DNA of 64,000 bases from Porticoccus sp. (GCA_002733125.1 NVUM01000007.1:1-64000); one strand, 5' to 3'; shown: positions 20,161-29,979, counted from the stretch's first letter. Numbers and translations are program-made. Notes: generated from the letters alone by a model not told the origin.

Positions 20161-21465
20161 TTAAGCGATTGCCGTCTTGACCAGACGGGCAAAATAAAAG
20201 CCGTCATGGCCGCCTATCTGTGGCATCAACTGGCGCCCTGCCGATGTTGCCATGCCCGCTTCGGTTACCACTGTTTCGATACGGACAGAACGGTTGTCCC
20301 CGGCGAATTCTGCGATGACCTGATCATTTTCCTGGGCCAGTGTGGAGCAGGTCGCGTAAAGTAAAACGCCGCCCTCTACCAACAGTGGCCACAGTGCCCT
20401 CAACAGGGCTAGCTGCAAGGTGGCCAGCTTAGCAATATCCGTTGGTCTGCGCATTAGTTTCACATCCGGGTGTCGGCGGATAACACCCGTGGCGGAGCAC
20501 GGTGCATCCAGTAAAATCCGATCGAAGGGGCGACCATCCCACCAGCTGGCTGTGTCGGCGGTATCTGCGGCAATCAACTCGGCCTGCAAACCGAGCCGCA
20601 GCAGGTTGTCGGTTACCCGCGCCAGTCGTTCTGCAGCGATATCGATGGCAACGACGTCCCCCTGATTGTTAAGCAGTTCGAGTAGGTGACCGGTTTTGCC
20701 ACCCGGTGCACAACAGGCATCCAGAACGCGCTGACCGGGCCTGGGCGCCAGTAGCTGGGCCGCCAACTGGGCCGCTTCGTCCTGCACGCTCACGTCACCC
20801 TCGGCAAAACCGGGTAAGTTAATAACATCACAGGGTTGCTGCAGGGTGATACCGACATCGCTGAATGGGGTGGGAGATGCTTCGATACCGGCCTCTGCCA
20901 GTGTCGAGAGGTAGTGGTCCCGGCTGCAGCGGATTTGGTTTACCCGCAGGGTCATGGGGGGCTGATGGTTGTTGGCCGCCACCAGTTGCTCCAGTTGCTC
21001 CGGCCAGGCCGCTTGCCATAGGTCAATGAGCCAATCAGGGTGTGCGGTCTGAAATTCACGACGACTCCCCAGCTTGATATCGAGTGAGGTTCGTTCCCGT
21101 AAAAATCGTCGCAGTACCGCGTTGGTAAGCCCTTTGGCCCAGTTTTTTTTCAGGTTCTGACAGGTGGCTACGGCTTCATTGACCGCTGCGTGAGGGGGGA
21201 TCCGGGTTTCCAGTAACTGATAAAGCGAACAGGCCAGGGTTGCCTCTATGTCAAAATCCTTTGCCTTGAAGGGTTTTGCCAGCAATTCTGCTAGGTAAAC
21301 AGACAGGCGCGGGTAGAATCGCAATGTGCCATAACACAGCTGTTGCAACAGCCCGCGATCGCGGTCATCTACTTTGGCCAGGTACTCGGGCAGAAGTGTA
21401 TTGAGTGAGCCCTCACCCCGCAGTACAGACGCGATAATTTTAGCGGTAGCCACCCTGACATTCAT
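20161..21465 (-). CDS. rsmB: 16S rRNA (cytosine-967-C5)-methyltransferase
   Basis: 434 residues from the ATG at 21465, which overlaps the fmt stop as ATGA; a start further upstream would overlap fmt. The N-terminal NusB-like RNA-binding domain (about 1-140; NTLLPEYLAKVDDRDRGLLQQLCYGTLRFYPRL) precedes the methyltransferase domain with the SAM loop DACCAPGGKTGHLLEL and the catalytic cysteines in DAPCSATG and LYATCSTL. It methylates C967 of 16S rRNA. The fmt-rsmB-trkA order is well conserved in gammaproteobacteria. Confidence 0.95.
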   Translation of the reverse strand: MNVRVATAKIIASVLRGEGSLNTLLPEYLAKVDDRDRGLLQQLCYGTLRFYPRLSVYLAELLAKPFKAKDFDIEATLACSLYQLLETRIPPHAAVNEAVATCQNLKKNWAKGLTNAVLRRFLRERTSLDIKLGSRREFQTAHPDWLIDLWQAAWPEQLEQLVAANNHQPPMTLRVNQIRCSRDHYLSTLAEAGIEASPTPFSDVGITLQQPCDVINLPGFAEGDVSVQDEAAQLAAQLLAPRPGQRVLDACCAPGGKTGHLLELLNNQGDVVAIDIAAERLARVTDNLLRLGLQAELIAADTADTASWWDGRPFDRILLDAPCSATGVIRRHPDVKLMRRPTDIAKLATLQLALLRALWPLLVEGGVLLYATCSTLAQENDQVIAEFAGDNRSVRIETVVTEAGMATSAGRQLMPQIGGHDGFYFARLVKTAIA

Positions 21466-22430
21466 ATGCCCATTACCGTACCTGGGGAAAACAGATCGGC
21501 ATGTGCATTGAGCACTTCTCCGGCATGGAGGGGCCTTTTGCCGGGCAGTTGCAGTACTGTAATTAACAGGCACCCCTCTCCGGTTTGTACCAGAATACCG
21601 GATTTATCGGTATGAATGATCGTACCCGGCACCACCTTGCGGTCTTGATTTGGCACCGCGACACCCTTCCAGATACGGATTCGATCTCCCGAGAGCGTGC
21701 TGTAACAGATCGGGAAAGGATTAAAGGCGCGAATTTTCAAAACCAGGGTTTTGACATGCTCACGCCAGTTTACCAGGGCTTCCTGCTTGGTAATTTTTGG
21801 TGCGTAATTGCTCTGCTCGTCATCCTGTTTCTCCGGCACAACCTTTCCCTGTGCAATCTCGTCCAGGACTGTGAGAAGGGCATCGGGGCCGATCATGGCC
21901 AGTTTGTCATGGAGGGTGCCGGCATCATCTTCCGCTGCTATGGGGCAGCGGGCCTTGAGCAGCATATCGCCGGTATCCAGGCCTTCAGCCATCTGCATAA
22001 TGGTTACCCCGGTTTCGGTATCCCCGGCTTCTATGGCGCGCTGAATGGGGGCGGCACCTCGCCAGCGGGGCAACAGCGAGGCGTGGACATTGATGCACCC
22101 ATACACGGGGAGAGCCAACACAGCCTTCGGCAATAGCAGACCGTAGGCCACAACCACCATGATATCGGCACTATAGTTTGCCAGGATTTGTTGTTCCTCT
22201 GCAGCTTTCAGGCTGAGTGGCTGATGAACGGGTATCTGGTGATCGGCAGCCAGCAACTTGACCGGGCTGGCAGTGAGTTTTTTGCCGCGCCCGGCCGGAC
22301 GATCAGGCTGTGTGAATACAGCGACTACCCGGTGGGATGGGCAATCCAGCAATGCTCGGAGGTGTGATGCTGCAAATTGCGGGGTGCCGGCAAATACGAT
22401 GCGCAAAGAGGAATCCTCGGGGTTGACCAA
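21462..22430 (-). CDS. fmt: Methionyl-tRNA formyltransferase
   Basis: 322 residues. Catalytic region motifs are seen: RIVFAGTPQFAASHLRALL, GRGKKL, MVVVAYGLLLPKAVL, the conserved INVHASLLPRWRGAAPIQRAIEAGD and ETGVTIMQM. It formylates initiator Met-tRNA, feeding translation initiation; Def removes the formyl group afterwards and is encoded immediately upstream. The start is non-ATG: TTG at 22430 is taken here, but TTG at 22406 is preceded by a better ribosome site (GAGGA) and starts closer to the conserved LRIVFAGTP. Confidence 0.95.
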   Translation of the reverse strand: MVNPEDSSLRIVFAGTPQFAASHLRALLDCPSHRVVAVFTQPDRPAGRGKKLTASPVKLLAADHQIPVHQPLSLKAAEEQQILANYSADIMVVVAYGLLLPKAVLALPVYGCINVHASLLPRWRGAAPIQRAIEAGDTETGVTIMQMAEGLDTGDMLLKARCPIAAEDDAGTLHDKLAMIGPDALLTVLDEIAQGKVVPEKQDDEQSNYAPKITKQEALVNWREHVKTLVLKIRAFNPFPICYSTLSGDRIRIWKGVAVPNQDRKVVPGTIIHTDKSGILVQTGEGCLLITVLQLPGKRPLHAGEVLNAHADLFSPGTVMGI

Positions 22431-22436
22431 CCGGTG

Positions 22437-22943
22437 TCAGTCTTGTTGACGGTGGAGTTTTTCCAGTTTTTGTCTGATTCGTTGCCGCTTGATGGGTGAC
22501 AGGTAATCTACGAAAAGCTTGCCGTCGAGGTGGTCAATTTCGTGCTGGATACAGACAGCCAGCAGACCTTCCGGCTCAAGCACGTAGGGCTGCCCCTCCC
22601 GGTCGAGCGCGCTCAGACGAATATGTTCAGGACGTTGGATGGTTTCATAAAAACCGGGCACTGACAGACAGCCTTCCTGATGTGGGCAGGTAATGTCGTC
22701 CAGTATTTCTACCTGTGGATTGATCATCACAATCGGCTGGTCGCCCTCATCTGATAAATCCATGACCACAATCCGTCTGTCGACGTTGACCTGGGTAGCA
22801 GCAAGGCCAATGCCGTTAGCCTGATACATGGTTTCCAGCATATCGTCCACCAGCGATCTGGTGTTCTGATCGATTTCTGCTACGGGAGCAGCTCTGATAC
22901 GCAGTCGTGGGTCAGGAAATTCAAGGATGTTGAGTATTGACAT
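22437..22943 (-). CDS. def: Peptide deformylase
   Basis: 168 residues from ATG at 22943 ([15 protein letters not shown]), the start that fits homologues; an in-frame start at 23015 would add 24 unconserved residues. All three signature motifs are present: [17 protein letters not shown] (Cys ligand) and QHEIDHLDG (HEXXH metal site). It strips the formyl group from nascent proteins. Six bases separate it from fmt on the same strand. The ribosome site in front of 22943 is weak. Confidence 0.95.
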   Translation of the reverse strand: MSILNILEFPDPRLRIRAAPVAEIDQNTRSLVDDMLETMYQANGIGLAATQVNVDRRIVVMDLSDEGDQPIVMINPQVEILDDITCPHQEGCLSVPGFYETIQRPEHIRLSALDREGQPYVLEPEGLLAVCIQHEIDHLDGKLFVDYLSPIKRQRIRQKLEKLHRQQD

Positions 22944-23077
22944 TTGTTTGTGACGAGTTTCTAGCAATCTGGCGTAAACCACTGCTAACATAAGGCCAAT
23001 GGAGCGGAATATCACTTAATATAGTCGAGTGGGAAGTATACACATAATCCGGATATAGCACACAGGACGGCCATAAG

Positions 23078-24097
23078 ATGAAAAAAACATTGTTGGGAAT
23101 AGTAGCTGCTTGCGCTATTGCAATTGCCGCCATTGCTGCAGAGGCACCCTTTAATGAGAATGTCCCTGAAAAATATACCGTTAAGAAAGGCGACACCCTG
23201 TGGGATATTTCTGATCTGTACCTGCGGGATCCCTGGTTGTGGCCTGAAATCTGGTACGCCAACCCCCAGATTGCCAACCCCCATCTGATTTACCCCGGTG
23301 ACATCATTTCCATGGTTTATATCGATGGCCGTCCCCGTTTGATGCTGGAGAAGCGTGACCGGCGGGTAAAACTGTCTCCCGAAGTGAAGGTTGTGCCTGA
23401 GTCGGAGGCCATTCCGGCACTGCCGCTGGATATCATCAACAGCTTTCTGACCCGCAATCGTATTGTCACCCAGGAAGAAATCGATGCGGCACCGTATGTG
23501 GTGGCCGGTCATGAGAAAAAGCTACTCTCTGGCTCGGGGGATACGTTCTACGCCCGCGGTTACTTTGACGAAACGCCGACCTATGGTCTGTACCGGGTTG
23601 GTGCGCCCTATGTGGATCCGGTGACCCAGGAAATATTGGGTATACGCGCGCAGGATGTGGGGTCAGCCAAGGTACAAAAAGTGGCCGATGATATAGCGAC
23701 CATGCTGGCGACCCGATCTCTTGAGGAAGTGCGTATTGGGGAGCGGTTGTTACCCCATGAAGAGCGACCACTCAAGTCCATCTTTTACCCCAGCGCCCCC
23801 GAGTCTACGGTGGAGGGTGAGATTATGGCAGTTGAGGGCGGTCTGACCCAGATCGGGCATCTTGACGTGGTGTCGATTAACCGAGGCGAGCGCGAAGGAC
23901 TCGAAGCGGGAAACATTCTGGCCATTTTCAAACGTGGTGAGGAAGTAACTGACTACATCGCCAGGGAAAAAATAAATCTGCCCAACGAGCAGGCTGGTTT
24001 ATTGATGATATTCCGTGCGTTTGAAAAAATGAGCTATGGGCTGGTAATAAAGGCCGAGCGCCCTCTGGCGGTAAACGATATTGTCAAAAACCCCTAG
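23078..24097 (+). CDS. tsaP: LysM-domain envelope protein, TsaP-like
   Basis: 339 residues: Sec signal peptide (about 1-21, ending AIAAEA), a LysM peptidoglycan-binding domain (about 32-80; YTVKKGDTLWDISDLYLRDPWLWPEIWYANPQI), and a C-terminal region (about 240-338; IMAVEGGLTQIGHLDVVSINRGEREGLEAGNIL) resembling the FlgT-C-like half of TsaP. In Pseudomonas the equivalent gene between def and dprA encodes TsaP, which anchors the type IV pilus secretin to peptidoglycan. The position here is the same. No pilus genes are in the window, so the name rests on synteny and domain order. Confidence 0.75.
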   Translation: MKKTLLGIVAACAIAIAAIAAEAPFNENVPEKYTVKKGDTLWDISDLYLRDPWLWPEIWYANPQIANPHLIYPGDIISMVYIDGRPRLMLEKRDRRVKLSPEVKVVPESEAIPALPLDIINSFLTRNRIVTQEEIDAAPYVVAGHEKKLLSGSGDTFYARGYFDETPTYGLYRVGAPYVDPVTQEILGIRAQDVGSAKVQKVADDIATMLATRSLEEVRIGERLLPHEERPLKSIFYPSAPESTVEGEIMAVEGGLTQIGHLDVVSINRGEREGLEAGNILAIFKRGEEVTDYIAREKINLPNEQAGLLMIFRAFEKMSYGLVIKAERPLAVNDIVKNP

Positions 24098-24114
24098 CCA
24101 CCGGGGCAACTAAA

Positions 24115-24139
24115 ATGCCGACCTGTGTCGGCGTTTTTT
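24115..24139 (+). terminator. Intrinsic terminator after the LysM gene
   Basis: Bases 24115-24122 (ATGCCGAC) pair with 24127-24134 (GTCGGCGT) around CTGT, followed by a T run to 24139. It separates the LysM gene from dprA. Confidence 0.8.
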
Positions 24140-24182
24140 ATGAACAAGGGACATCAAACGGGTACAAGGGAGTACCAACTCT

Positions 24183-25280
24183 ATGGACAGGGAGTCCAAA
24201 GCAGCGCTTGTCATGGCTTTTCTCGATGGATGCTCACCTGCTGACAGCGTCAGCTTGTGCCGGTCGGTCGGTTCATTTGTCGAGGCAGCTGCTCAGGCAG
24301 AAGACTATTTTTCCTCCGCGCGCGCCAGTCGGGCGGGAAAGTTTTTCCGAAAAGAACCTAAAAGTCGAGTGGAACGGGAAGATCGGGCAGAGCAAGTGCT
24401 GGATTGGTGCCGGCACAATCAGGTGGCTTGTCTCAATTTGCTCGATCCGGATTACCCTCCACTTTTGCAGGAACTGAGCGTTCCTCCACCCCTGTTGTTT
24501 ATTCGCGGTGATGCGCAACTGCTGTCCATGCCACAAATCGCCATTGTTGGTAGTCGCAATGCCAGCCCGGGTGGATTGGGCAATGCCCGGGCCTTTGCCA
24601 CCGCTTTGGCGGCCAGCGGTTTTGTGATCACCAGTGGTCTTGCGTTGGGCATTGATGGGGCGGCCCATGATGGCGCCCTGCAAACGGGCAAGACCATTGC
24701 TGTGCTGGGGACCGGTCTGGATGTGACCTACCCTCGCCGACACGGTGATTTGTATCGGCGGATAATTGATCAGGGTGGTGCGGTCGTCAGTGAGTTTTTG
24801 CCAGAAACACCACCCCTCGCGGGCAATTTTCCCCGGCGCAACCGGATAATCAGTGGTCTGAGTCTGGGCATTCTGGTGGTTGAAGCGGCATTGAAGAGCG
24901 GGTCGCTGATCACTGCCCGGTACGGTCTGGAACAGGGACGTGAAGTATTTGCGATTCCCGGTTCAATCCACAGTGCCTTCAGTAAAGGCACCCATCAGCT
25001 GCTCAAGCAGGGCGCCACCCTGGTGGAATCAGCCGCAGATATTGCAGAGCAACTGGGTGGTCTGCTGGCCTGTATAGCACCTGACATTAAAACAGGCCAG
25101 CAGCCGCTGACAGAGGTCAGACATATCCTGCTGGAAGCCATGGGATTCGACCCGGTTGATATGGATGTCCTTGTGCAGCGTACGGCCATGTCAGTGAATA
25201 CGTTGACACAGGAGCTGCTGTTGCTGGAACTGGAAGGCGCTATTGCCGCCGGACAGGGAGTCTATCAGCGGTTGCGCTAA
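24183..25280 (+). CDS. dprA: DNA-processing protein DprA (Smf)
   Basis: 365 residues. The central Rossmann-like DNA-binding domain is seen at IAIVGSRNASPGGLGNARAFATALAASGFVITSGLALGIDGAAHDGAL, with RNRIISGLSLGILVVEAALKSGSLITARYGLEQGREVFAIPGS following; the C-terminal 60 residues look like a winged-helix domain (DPVDMDVLVQRTAMSVNTLTQELLLLEL). It loads RecA on incoming single-stranded DNA during transformation. The N-terminal region is SAM-like and less conserved. Other competence genes are not in the window. Confidence 0.93.
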   Translation: MDRESKAALVMAFLDGCSPADSVSLCRSVGSFVEAAAQAEDYFSSARASRAGKFFRKEPKSRVEREDRAEQVLDWCRHNQVACLNLLDPDYPPLLQELSVPPPLLFIRGDAQLLSMPQIAIVGSRNASPGGLGNARAFATALAASGFVITSGLALGIDGAAHDGALQTGKTIAVLGTGLDVTYPRRHGDLYRRIIDQGGAVVSEFLPETPPLAGNFPRRNRIISGLSLGILVVEAALKSGSLITARYGLEQGREVFAIPGSIHSAFSKGTHQLLKQGATLVESAADIAEQLGGLLACIAPDIKTGQQPLTEVRHILLEAMGFDPVDMDVLVQRTAMSVNTLTQELLLLELEGAIAAGQGVYQRLR

Positions 25281-25355
25281 TAGATAGCCTTTCTCATGGG
25301 GTCCATGCAGTTATGAGCAACAAACCCTCCCGTTAACTGGTGCATTTTATTGCGA

Positions 25356-25399
25356 AATCCCCCAGGTTCCGGTAGCCTGCCGCGTTTCACTGGGGGATT
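25356..25399 (+). promoter_or_regulatory. Hairpin sequestering the purE ribosome-binding site
   Basis: AATCCCCCAG (25356-25365) and CTGGGGGATT (25390-25399) form a perfect 10-bp stem with a 24-base loop, inside which GGTA-GCC-TGCC can form a small second stem. The distal arm contains GGGGGA (25392-25397), the only ribosome site for the purE ATG at 25406. No T run follows on either strand, so it is not a terminator. It looks like a translational switch; the trigger is unknown. Confidence 0.6.
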
Positions 25400-25405
25400 A
25401 AAAAA

Positions 25406-25912
25406 ATGAACAAACCCTTTATTGCCATCCTGATGGGTTCGGACTCGGATCTGCCAGTCATGGAAGCCAGCTTTGAAGTGCTCAAAAAGTTCGAGGTGCC
25501 CTTCGAAGTTAAAGTATCGTCGGCGCATCGAACGCCAGAGGCAACGCACCGTTATGTAAAGGATGCCGACCAGCGGGGCTGTGCAGCCTTTATATGTGCT
25601 GCGGGAATGGCGGCGCATCTGGCGGGTGCCGTTGCAGCCAATACTCTCAAGCCTGTGATTGGGGTGCCTATCAACTCATCACTGGATGGCCTTGATGCGC
25701 TGCTCTCAACGGTGCAAATGCCCGGTGGCATTCCGGTTGCTACCGTGGCAATCGGCAAGGCAGGTGCAAAGAACGCAGCCTATCTGGCAGTCCAGATAAT
25801 TGGTGTCAGTGATGGTGTGTTGCACCAGAAGCTGCTGGATGAGCGAGCAGATAATGCCCGCGCCATTCTGGAAAAAGACGCGGCATTGCAAGAGAAGCTG
25901 AAAAGCCTCTGA
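25406..25912 (+). CDS. purE: N5-carboxyaminoimidazole ribonucleotide mutase
   Basis: 168 residues, class I PurE, which converts N5-CAIR to CAIR in purine synthesis. Signature segments are [28 protein letters not shown] (active-site His), [25 protein letters not shown] and [28 protein letters not shown]. Its usual partner purK is not adjacent: tsaC follows after 11 bases. Class I PurE needs PurK to make N5-CAIR, so purK is expected elsewhere. The ribosome site is enclosed in the hairpin just upstream. Confidence 0.96.
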   Translation: MNKPFIAILMGSDSDLPVMEASFEVLKKFEVPFEVKVSSAHRTPEATHRYVKDADQRGCAAFICAAGMAAHLAGAVAANTLKPVIGVPINSSLDGLDALLSTVQMPGGIPVATVAIGKAGAKNAAYLAVQIIGVSDGVLHQKLLDERADNARAILEKDAALQEKLKSL

Positions 25913-25923
25913 GCCGCCTCTCC

Positions 25924-26481
25924 ATGGGCAATTATCGTATAATCAGGGCGGTGGATTGCCTGCGTGGCGGGGGGGTGATGGCCTACCCCACAGAGGCAGT
26001 GTGGGGCCTCGGTTGCGACCCGTATTCAGAGGCAGCCGTCATGCGCCTGTTGGCGCTCAAAAAACGCCGTCGGGACATGGGGCTCATCGTGATCGCCGCC
26101 TCAATGGCACAGCTGGAACCTTTTTTGGCAGACATGCCGGCGTCTGATCGCCAGCGACTTGCGGCCAGTTGGCCGGGACCTCAAACCTGGTTGGTACCCA
26201 ACAACGGTTGTGCACCAAGCTGGGTTACCGGTGGCAGGGAAACCTTGGCTCTACGTGTGACGAACCACCCTGTGGCTGCGGCACTTTGTCGTGCTTACGG
26301 GACCCCCCTGATTTCCACGTCGGCCAACCCGCACGGCTTTAGGCCGGCCATGTCTTTGTTAAAGCTGAATCTTTATTTCCATGGTCAGCTTGATTATGTA
26401 CTGCCCGGCCCGTTGGGCGGCCTGACATCTCCGACACCAATCAAAAATCTGAAAACCGGAGAAGTGATTCGGGGCAGCTGA
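25924..26481 (+). CDS. tsaC: Threonylcarbamoyl-AMP synthase (TsaC/Sua5/YrdC family)
   Basis: 185 residues, the short TsaC form without the Sua5 C-terminal domain. Conserved substrate-site segments are GGGVMAYPTEAVWGLGCDP, LLALKKRRRDMGLIVIA, SWPGPQTWLVP, LALRVTNHPVAAALC and LISTSANPHGFRP. It makes threonylcarbamoyl-AMP for the t6A37 modification of ANN-decoding tRNAs. It starts 11 bases after purE and is probably cotranscribed with it. In Pseudomonas it follows dprA directly; here purE lies between. Confidence 0.94.
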   Translation: MGNYRIIRAVDCLRGGGVMAYPTEAVWGLGCDPYSEAAVMRLLALKKRRRDMGLIVIAASMAQLEPFLADMPASDRQRLAASWPGPQTWLVPNNGCAPSWVTGGRETLALRVTNHPVAAALCRAYGTPLISTSANPHGFRPAMSLLKLNLYFHGQLDYVLPGPLGGLTSPTPIKNLKTGEVIRGS

Positions 26482-26556
26482 TATGTCCGGTCTTTACATG
26501 GCTGGCAAGTTGTCAATGACAGGTCGGCCTATCACACTGTGTATTATGTGACCTAA

Positions 26557-27480
<924 letters not shown>

Positions 27481-27503
27481 GTTATACAAAATGGAAGACC
27501 AGC

Positions 27504-28352
27504 ATGACTGATCGTTACGCCGTTTTTGGCAATCCTGTGGAGCACAGTAAGTCTCCGCAAATTCACCGGGCCTTTGCTGCCCAGACAGGCGAAGCGATTG
27601 AATACGACAAACAATCTGTGGCGCCAGATGACTTTTATCGCGCTACGGACACTTTTTTTGCAGAGGGTGGCAAGGGTCTTAACATCACGGTGCCATTCAA
27701 GCAGGAGGCCTATGGTTATGCTGCAAGGCTGACGAATCGTGCCCGCCATGCGGGTGCAGTTAATACCCTGGCCCTGCAGAACGATGGCACGGTATTGGGG
27801 GACAACACCGATGGCATCGGTATGGTCAGAGACCTGCTCGAAAACCTCAACTGGCAGATCAAAGGCAGGAAAGTGCTGGTTCTCGGTGCCGGTGGTGCAG
27901 TGCGCGGGATCCTTGAGCCCCTGCTGGAGCAATTGCCACAGCATGTGGTCATTGCCAACCGCACACTCGCCAAGGCGCTGCAACTGGCTAAGGGTTTTGC
28001 GGAAATGGGTTACTTGCTCGGTTGTGACTATGAGATGCTCGAGGGTCAGCAGTTTGACCTGATCATCAATGGCACCAGTGCCAGCCTTGCAGCACAGCTA
28101 CCGCCCCTCCCCGATGGTCTACTGGCAGACCAGGCCTGTTGCTACGACATGATGTACGCGGCACAGCCAACGGTATTTATGAGCTGGGCCAAACAGCAGG
28201 GTGCCGCCGGTGTTGCCGATGGGCTGGGCATGCTGGTCGAACAGGCGGCGGAATCCTTTCGGCTCTGGCGTGGTATCAACCCAAACACTGCGCCGGTTAT
28301 TGCCGAAATTCGCCAGATGCTGATGGACCAGGCCTGTTCGGACACCCCATAA
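27504..28352 (+). CDS. aroE: Shikimate dehydrogenase (NADP+)
   Basis: 282 residues from ATG at 27504 (MTDRYAVFGNPVEHSKSP), with ribosome site GGAAG seven bases upstream; an in-frame start at 27396 lies inside hemF and is rejected. The shikimate-binding SKSPQIH and the catalytic Lys/Asp pair (NITVPFKQEAY; GDNTDGIGMVRDL) are present, as is the NADP loop VLGAGGAVRGIL followed by NRTLAKA. It catalyses the fourth step of the shikimate pathway. Confidence 0.96.
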   Translation: MTDRYAVFGNPVEHSKSPQIHRAFAAQTGEAIEYDKQSVAPDDFYRATDTFFAEGGKGLNITVPFKQEAYGYAARLTNRARHAGAVNTLALQNDGTVLGDNTDGIGMVRDLLENLNWQIKGRKVLVLGAGGAVRGILEPLLEQLPQHVVIANRTLAKALQLAKGFAEMGYLLGCDYEMLEGQQFDLIINGTSASLAAQLPPLPDGLLADQACCYDMMYAAQPTVFMSWAKQQGAAGVADGLGMLVEQAAESFRLWRGINPNTAPVIAEIRQMLMDQACSDTP

Positions 28353-28367
28353 AACATTTTTGCAGCC

Positions 28368-28937
28368 CTATTCTGCGCCATTGCGCCCGTCATCAGTCTG
28401 CTCGGCGAGATACTGATCTTTGAGTTTGACGTAGTTTCCGGGGGAGTAGGAAAAGAACGCTCGCTCTTCGGTAGAGACCGGCCTCAGTAACCGGCAGGGA
28501 TTGCCCACATAGAGGTTGCCGCTTTCCAGATGCTTGCCGGGCGGCACCACTGTGCCGGCGCCGATAATCACCTCATCCTCTACTACGGCACCATCATTGA
28601 TAATGGCGCCATTGCCCACCAGAATGTAGCTGCCGAGAGTACAGCCGTGAAGAATGGCGCCGTGGCCAACAATCACGTTTTCGCCGATAGTCAGTGGCCA
28701 GCCGCCGGGGTTGAAATCGCTTGCATGGGTAATGTGCAATACGGCGGTATCCTGAATATTGGAGCGATTGCCTACGGTAATGCGATGCATGTCGCCGCGA
28801 ATTACGGCCCCGGGCCACACTGAGACATCATCGCCGAGGGTGACACTGCCAATCACAGTCGCTGCCGGATCAATGTAAACTCGTTCGCCGAGGGTGGGTA
28901 AAACACCTTTATAGGGTCGGATATTCTCTGTCATCAT
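28368..28937 (-). CDS. Gamma-carbonic anhydrase-like hexapeptide protein (YrdA/PaaY family)
   Basis: 189 residues of left-handed beta-helix hexapeptide repeats (IDPAATVIGSVTLGDDVSVWPGAVIRGD). The three zinc-ligand histidines of gamma-carbonic anhydrases are represented by LHITHA and by both His of VGHGAILHG. E. coli YrdA is the closest named relative I recognise; carbonic anhydrase activity of this branch is not always demonstrated. It is convergent with aroE (15-base gap) and divergent from the yheV-like gene. ATG at 28937 or 28934. Confidence 0.88.
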   Translation of the reverse strand: MMTENIRPYKGVLPTLGERVYIDPAATVIGSVTLGDDVSVWPGAVIRGDMHRITVGNRSNIQDTAVLHITHASDFNPGGWPLTIGENVIVGHGAILHGCTLGSYILVGNGAIINDGAVVEDEVIIGAGTVVPPGKHLESGNLYVGNPCRLLRPVSTEERAFFSYSPGNYVKLKDQYLAEQTDDGRNGAE

Positions 28938-28947
28938 GACTCCTGCG

Positions 28948-28975
28948 CTGACTAATGGATCTAGAGCGATATAAT
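28948..28975 (+). promoter_or_regulatory. Candidate sigma-70 promoter for the yheV-like gene
   Basis: CTGACT (28948-28953), 16 bases, then a perfect TATAAT (28970-28975). A second, extended -10-like TGG-TATAAC lies at 29015-29023. The 133-base divergent gap leaves a leader of up to about 90 bases. Confidence 0.5.
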
Positions 28976-29070
28976 ACGTTGCCAGATGGCTGGCTTATAG
29001 CCGTTGTAGCGATCTGGTATAACGATTGGTTGTATTTTTTCACTTGTCCCCAACCTGAAGGCCTTTCTCG

Positions 29071-29310
29071 ATGTTTAAAGCTGACAAGCGTTTTATTGCA
29101 GGTGCGGTCTGCCCGCGCTGTAACCAGATGGATAAACTGGTGGTTTTCAATGAGAATGGCAAGGATTTCAGGGCCTGTGTCAGCTGTGATTTTCGAGAGC
29201 AGATGTATATACATGGTGCCCCCCGAGAACTGGAAACCCGGGTTAATCTTTCCCCCGAGGAAAGACAGGTTGGCGTTCAGACAGTGAAGCTCGTCGATCC
29301 CAAAAAATGA
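29071..29310 (+). CDS. yheV: YheV-family putative metal-binding protein
   Basis: 79 residues. RFIAGAVCPRCNQMDKLVVF and RACVSCDFREQM give two CxxC pairs (CPRC and CVSC), a zinc-ribbon pattern that matches the small YheV family (TIGR02443), including the opening KRFIAGA-CP. Cytoplasmic; function is not established for the family. It is preceded by its own candidate promoter and is convergent with the unknown gene on the other strand. Confidence 0.85.
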   Translation: MFKADKRFIAGAVCPRCNQMDKLVVFNENGKDFRACVSCDFREQMYIHGAPRELETRVNLSPEERQVGVQTVKLVDPKK

Positions 29311-29325
29311 CGAATCCTACCGGCA

Positions 29326-29979
29326 TCAGTGAATCAGTAATTGCCCCGATCCGTTAAACAACAGATTGACCGATAAATTGTCGATCAGACAGGGCCACCG
29401 CTGTAGATCACTTGCCCACCGGTTGCTGCGGTCCTCCCGGCACGCCTCGGGAACAAACACCAGATCTTTTTGTTGCAGCTCATCCACGATCAGATGAACA
29501 GCGCTGTCGAGTTGATTGGCGAAAGGTTCGCCAATCAGGTGATGGATGATCAGGTTTGAACGAGTCATATCCATCGGCACCAATGGCATGTTGTAGCCCG
29601 AGATAAACCGGTCATTGACCTCCTCGACCAGTCGATGGGCGAGATAGGATTCACCCATAAGAGAATTGAGTCCTTCGTGACCGGCAACCAATGCTGGCGG
29701 TTTCATGAAAAACTCCCTGGCAGTGCAAATCACCGGTTCTATGTAGTCGATCAGTCCGTATTCATCTGCGATGGCATCTACCGCATCAATAAATTCAGGC
29801 ACCTGATCTATATAGTGAATAATAAAATTGAGAAGTGCTGGAATGATGTTCTCGGACGGCAACTGGATGGACTTGTGGAGTGCGTTGACGCGGGTCCTGA
29901 GCAATGTGGCAAGCTGACCGGTTGCCCTTTCGTGCGTCTTGGCGGCGGCAATAGCCTGGCGAATAATTACAGTATCCAT
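29326..29979 (-). CDS. Uncharacterised protein
   Basis: 217 residues from ATG at 29979 (MDTVIIRQAIAAAKTHERATG); a TTG two codons upstream is possible. I do not recognise the family. No signal peptide or transmembrane segment is evident. The first half looks helical (PALLNFIIHYIDQVPEFIDAVDAIADEYGLIDYIEPVI), the centre has a Gly-rich MGESYLAHRLVEEVNDRFISGY, and the C-terminus is predicted to be beta-rich. It ends 15 bases from the yheV-like stop, and the MATE gene starts upstream on the same strand. Codon use looks like its neighbours. Confidence 0.75.
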   Translation of the reverse strand: MDTVIIRQAIAAAKTHERATGQLATLLRTRVNALHKSIQLPSENIIPALLNFIIHYIDQVPEFIDAVDAIADEYGLIDYIEPVICTAREFFMKPPALVAGHEGLNSLMGESYLAHRLVEEVNDRFISGYNMPLVPMDMTRSNLIIHHLIGEPFANQLDSAVHLIVDELQQKDLVFVPEACREDRSNRWASDLQRWPCLIDNLSVNLLFNGSGQLLIH

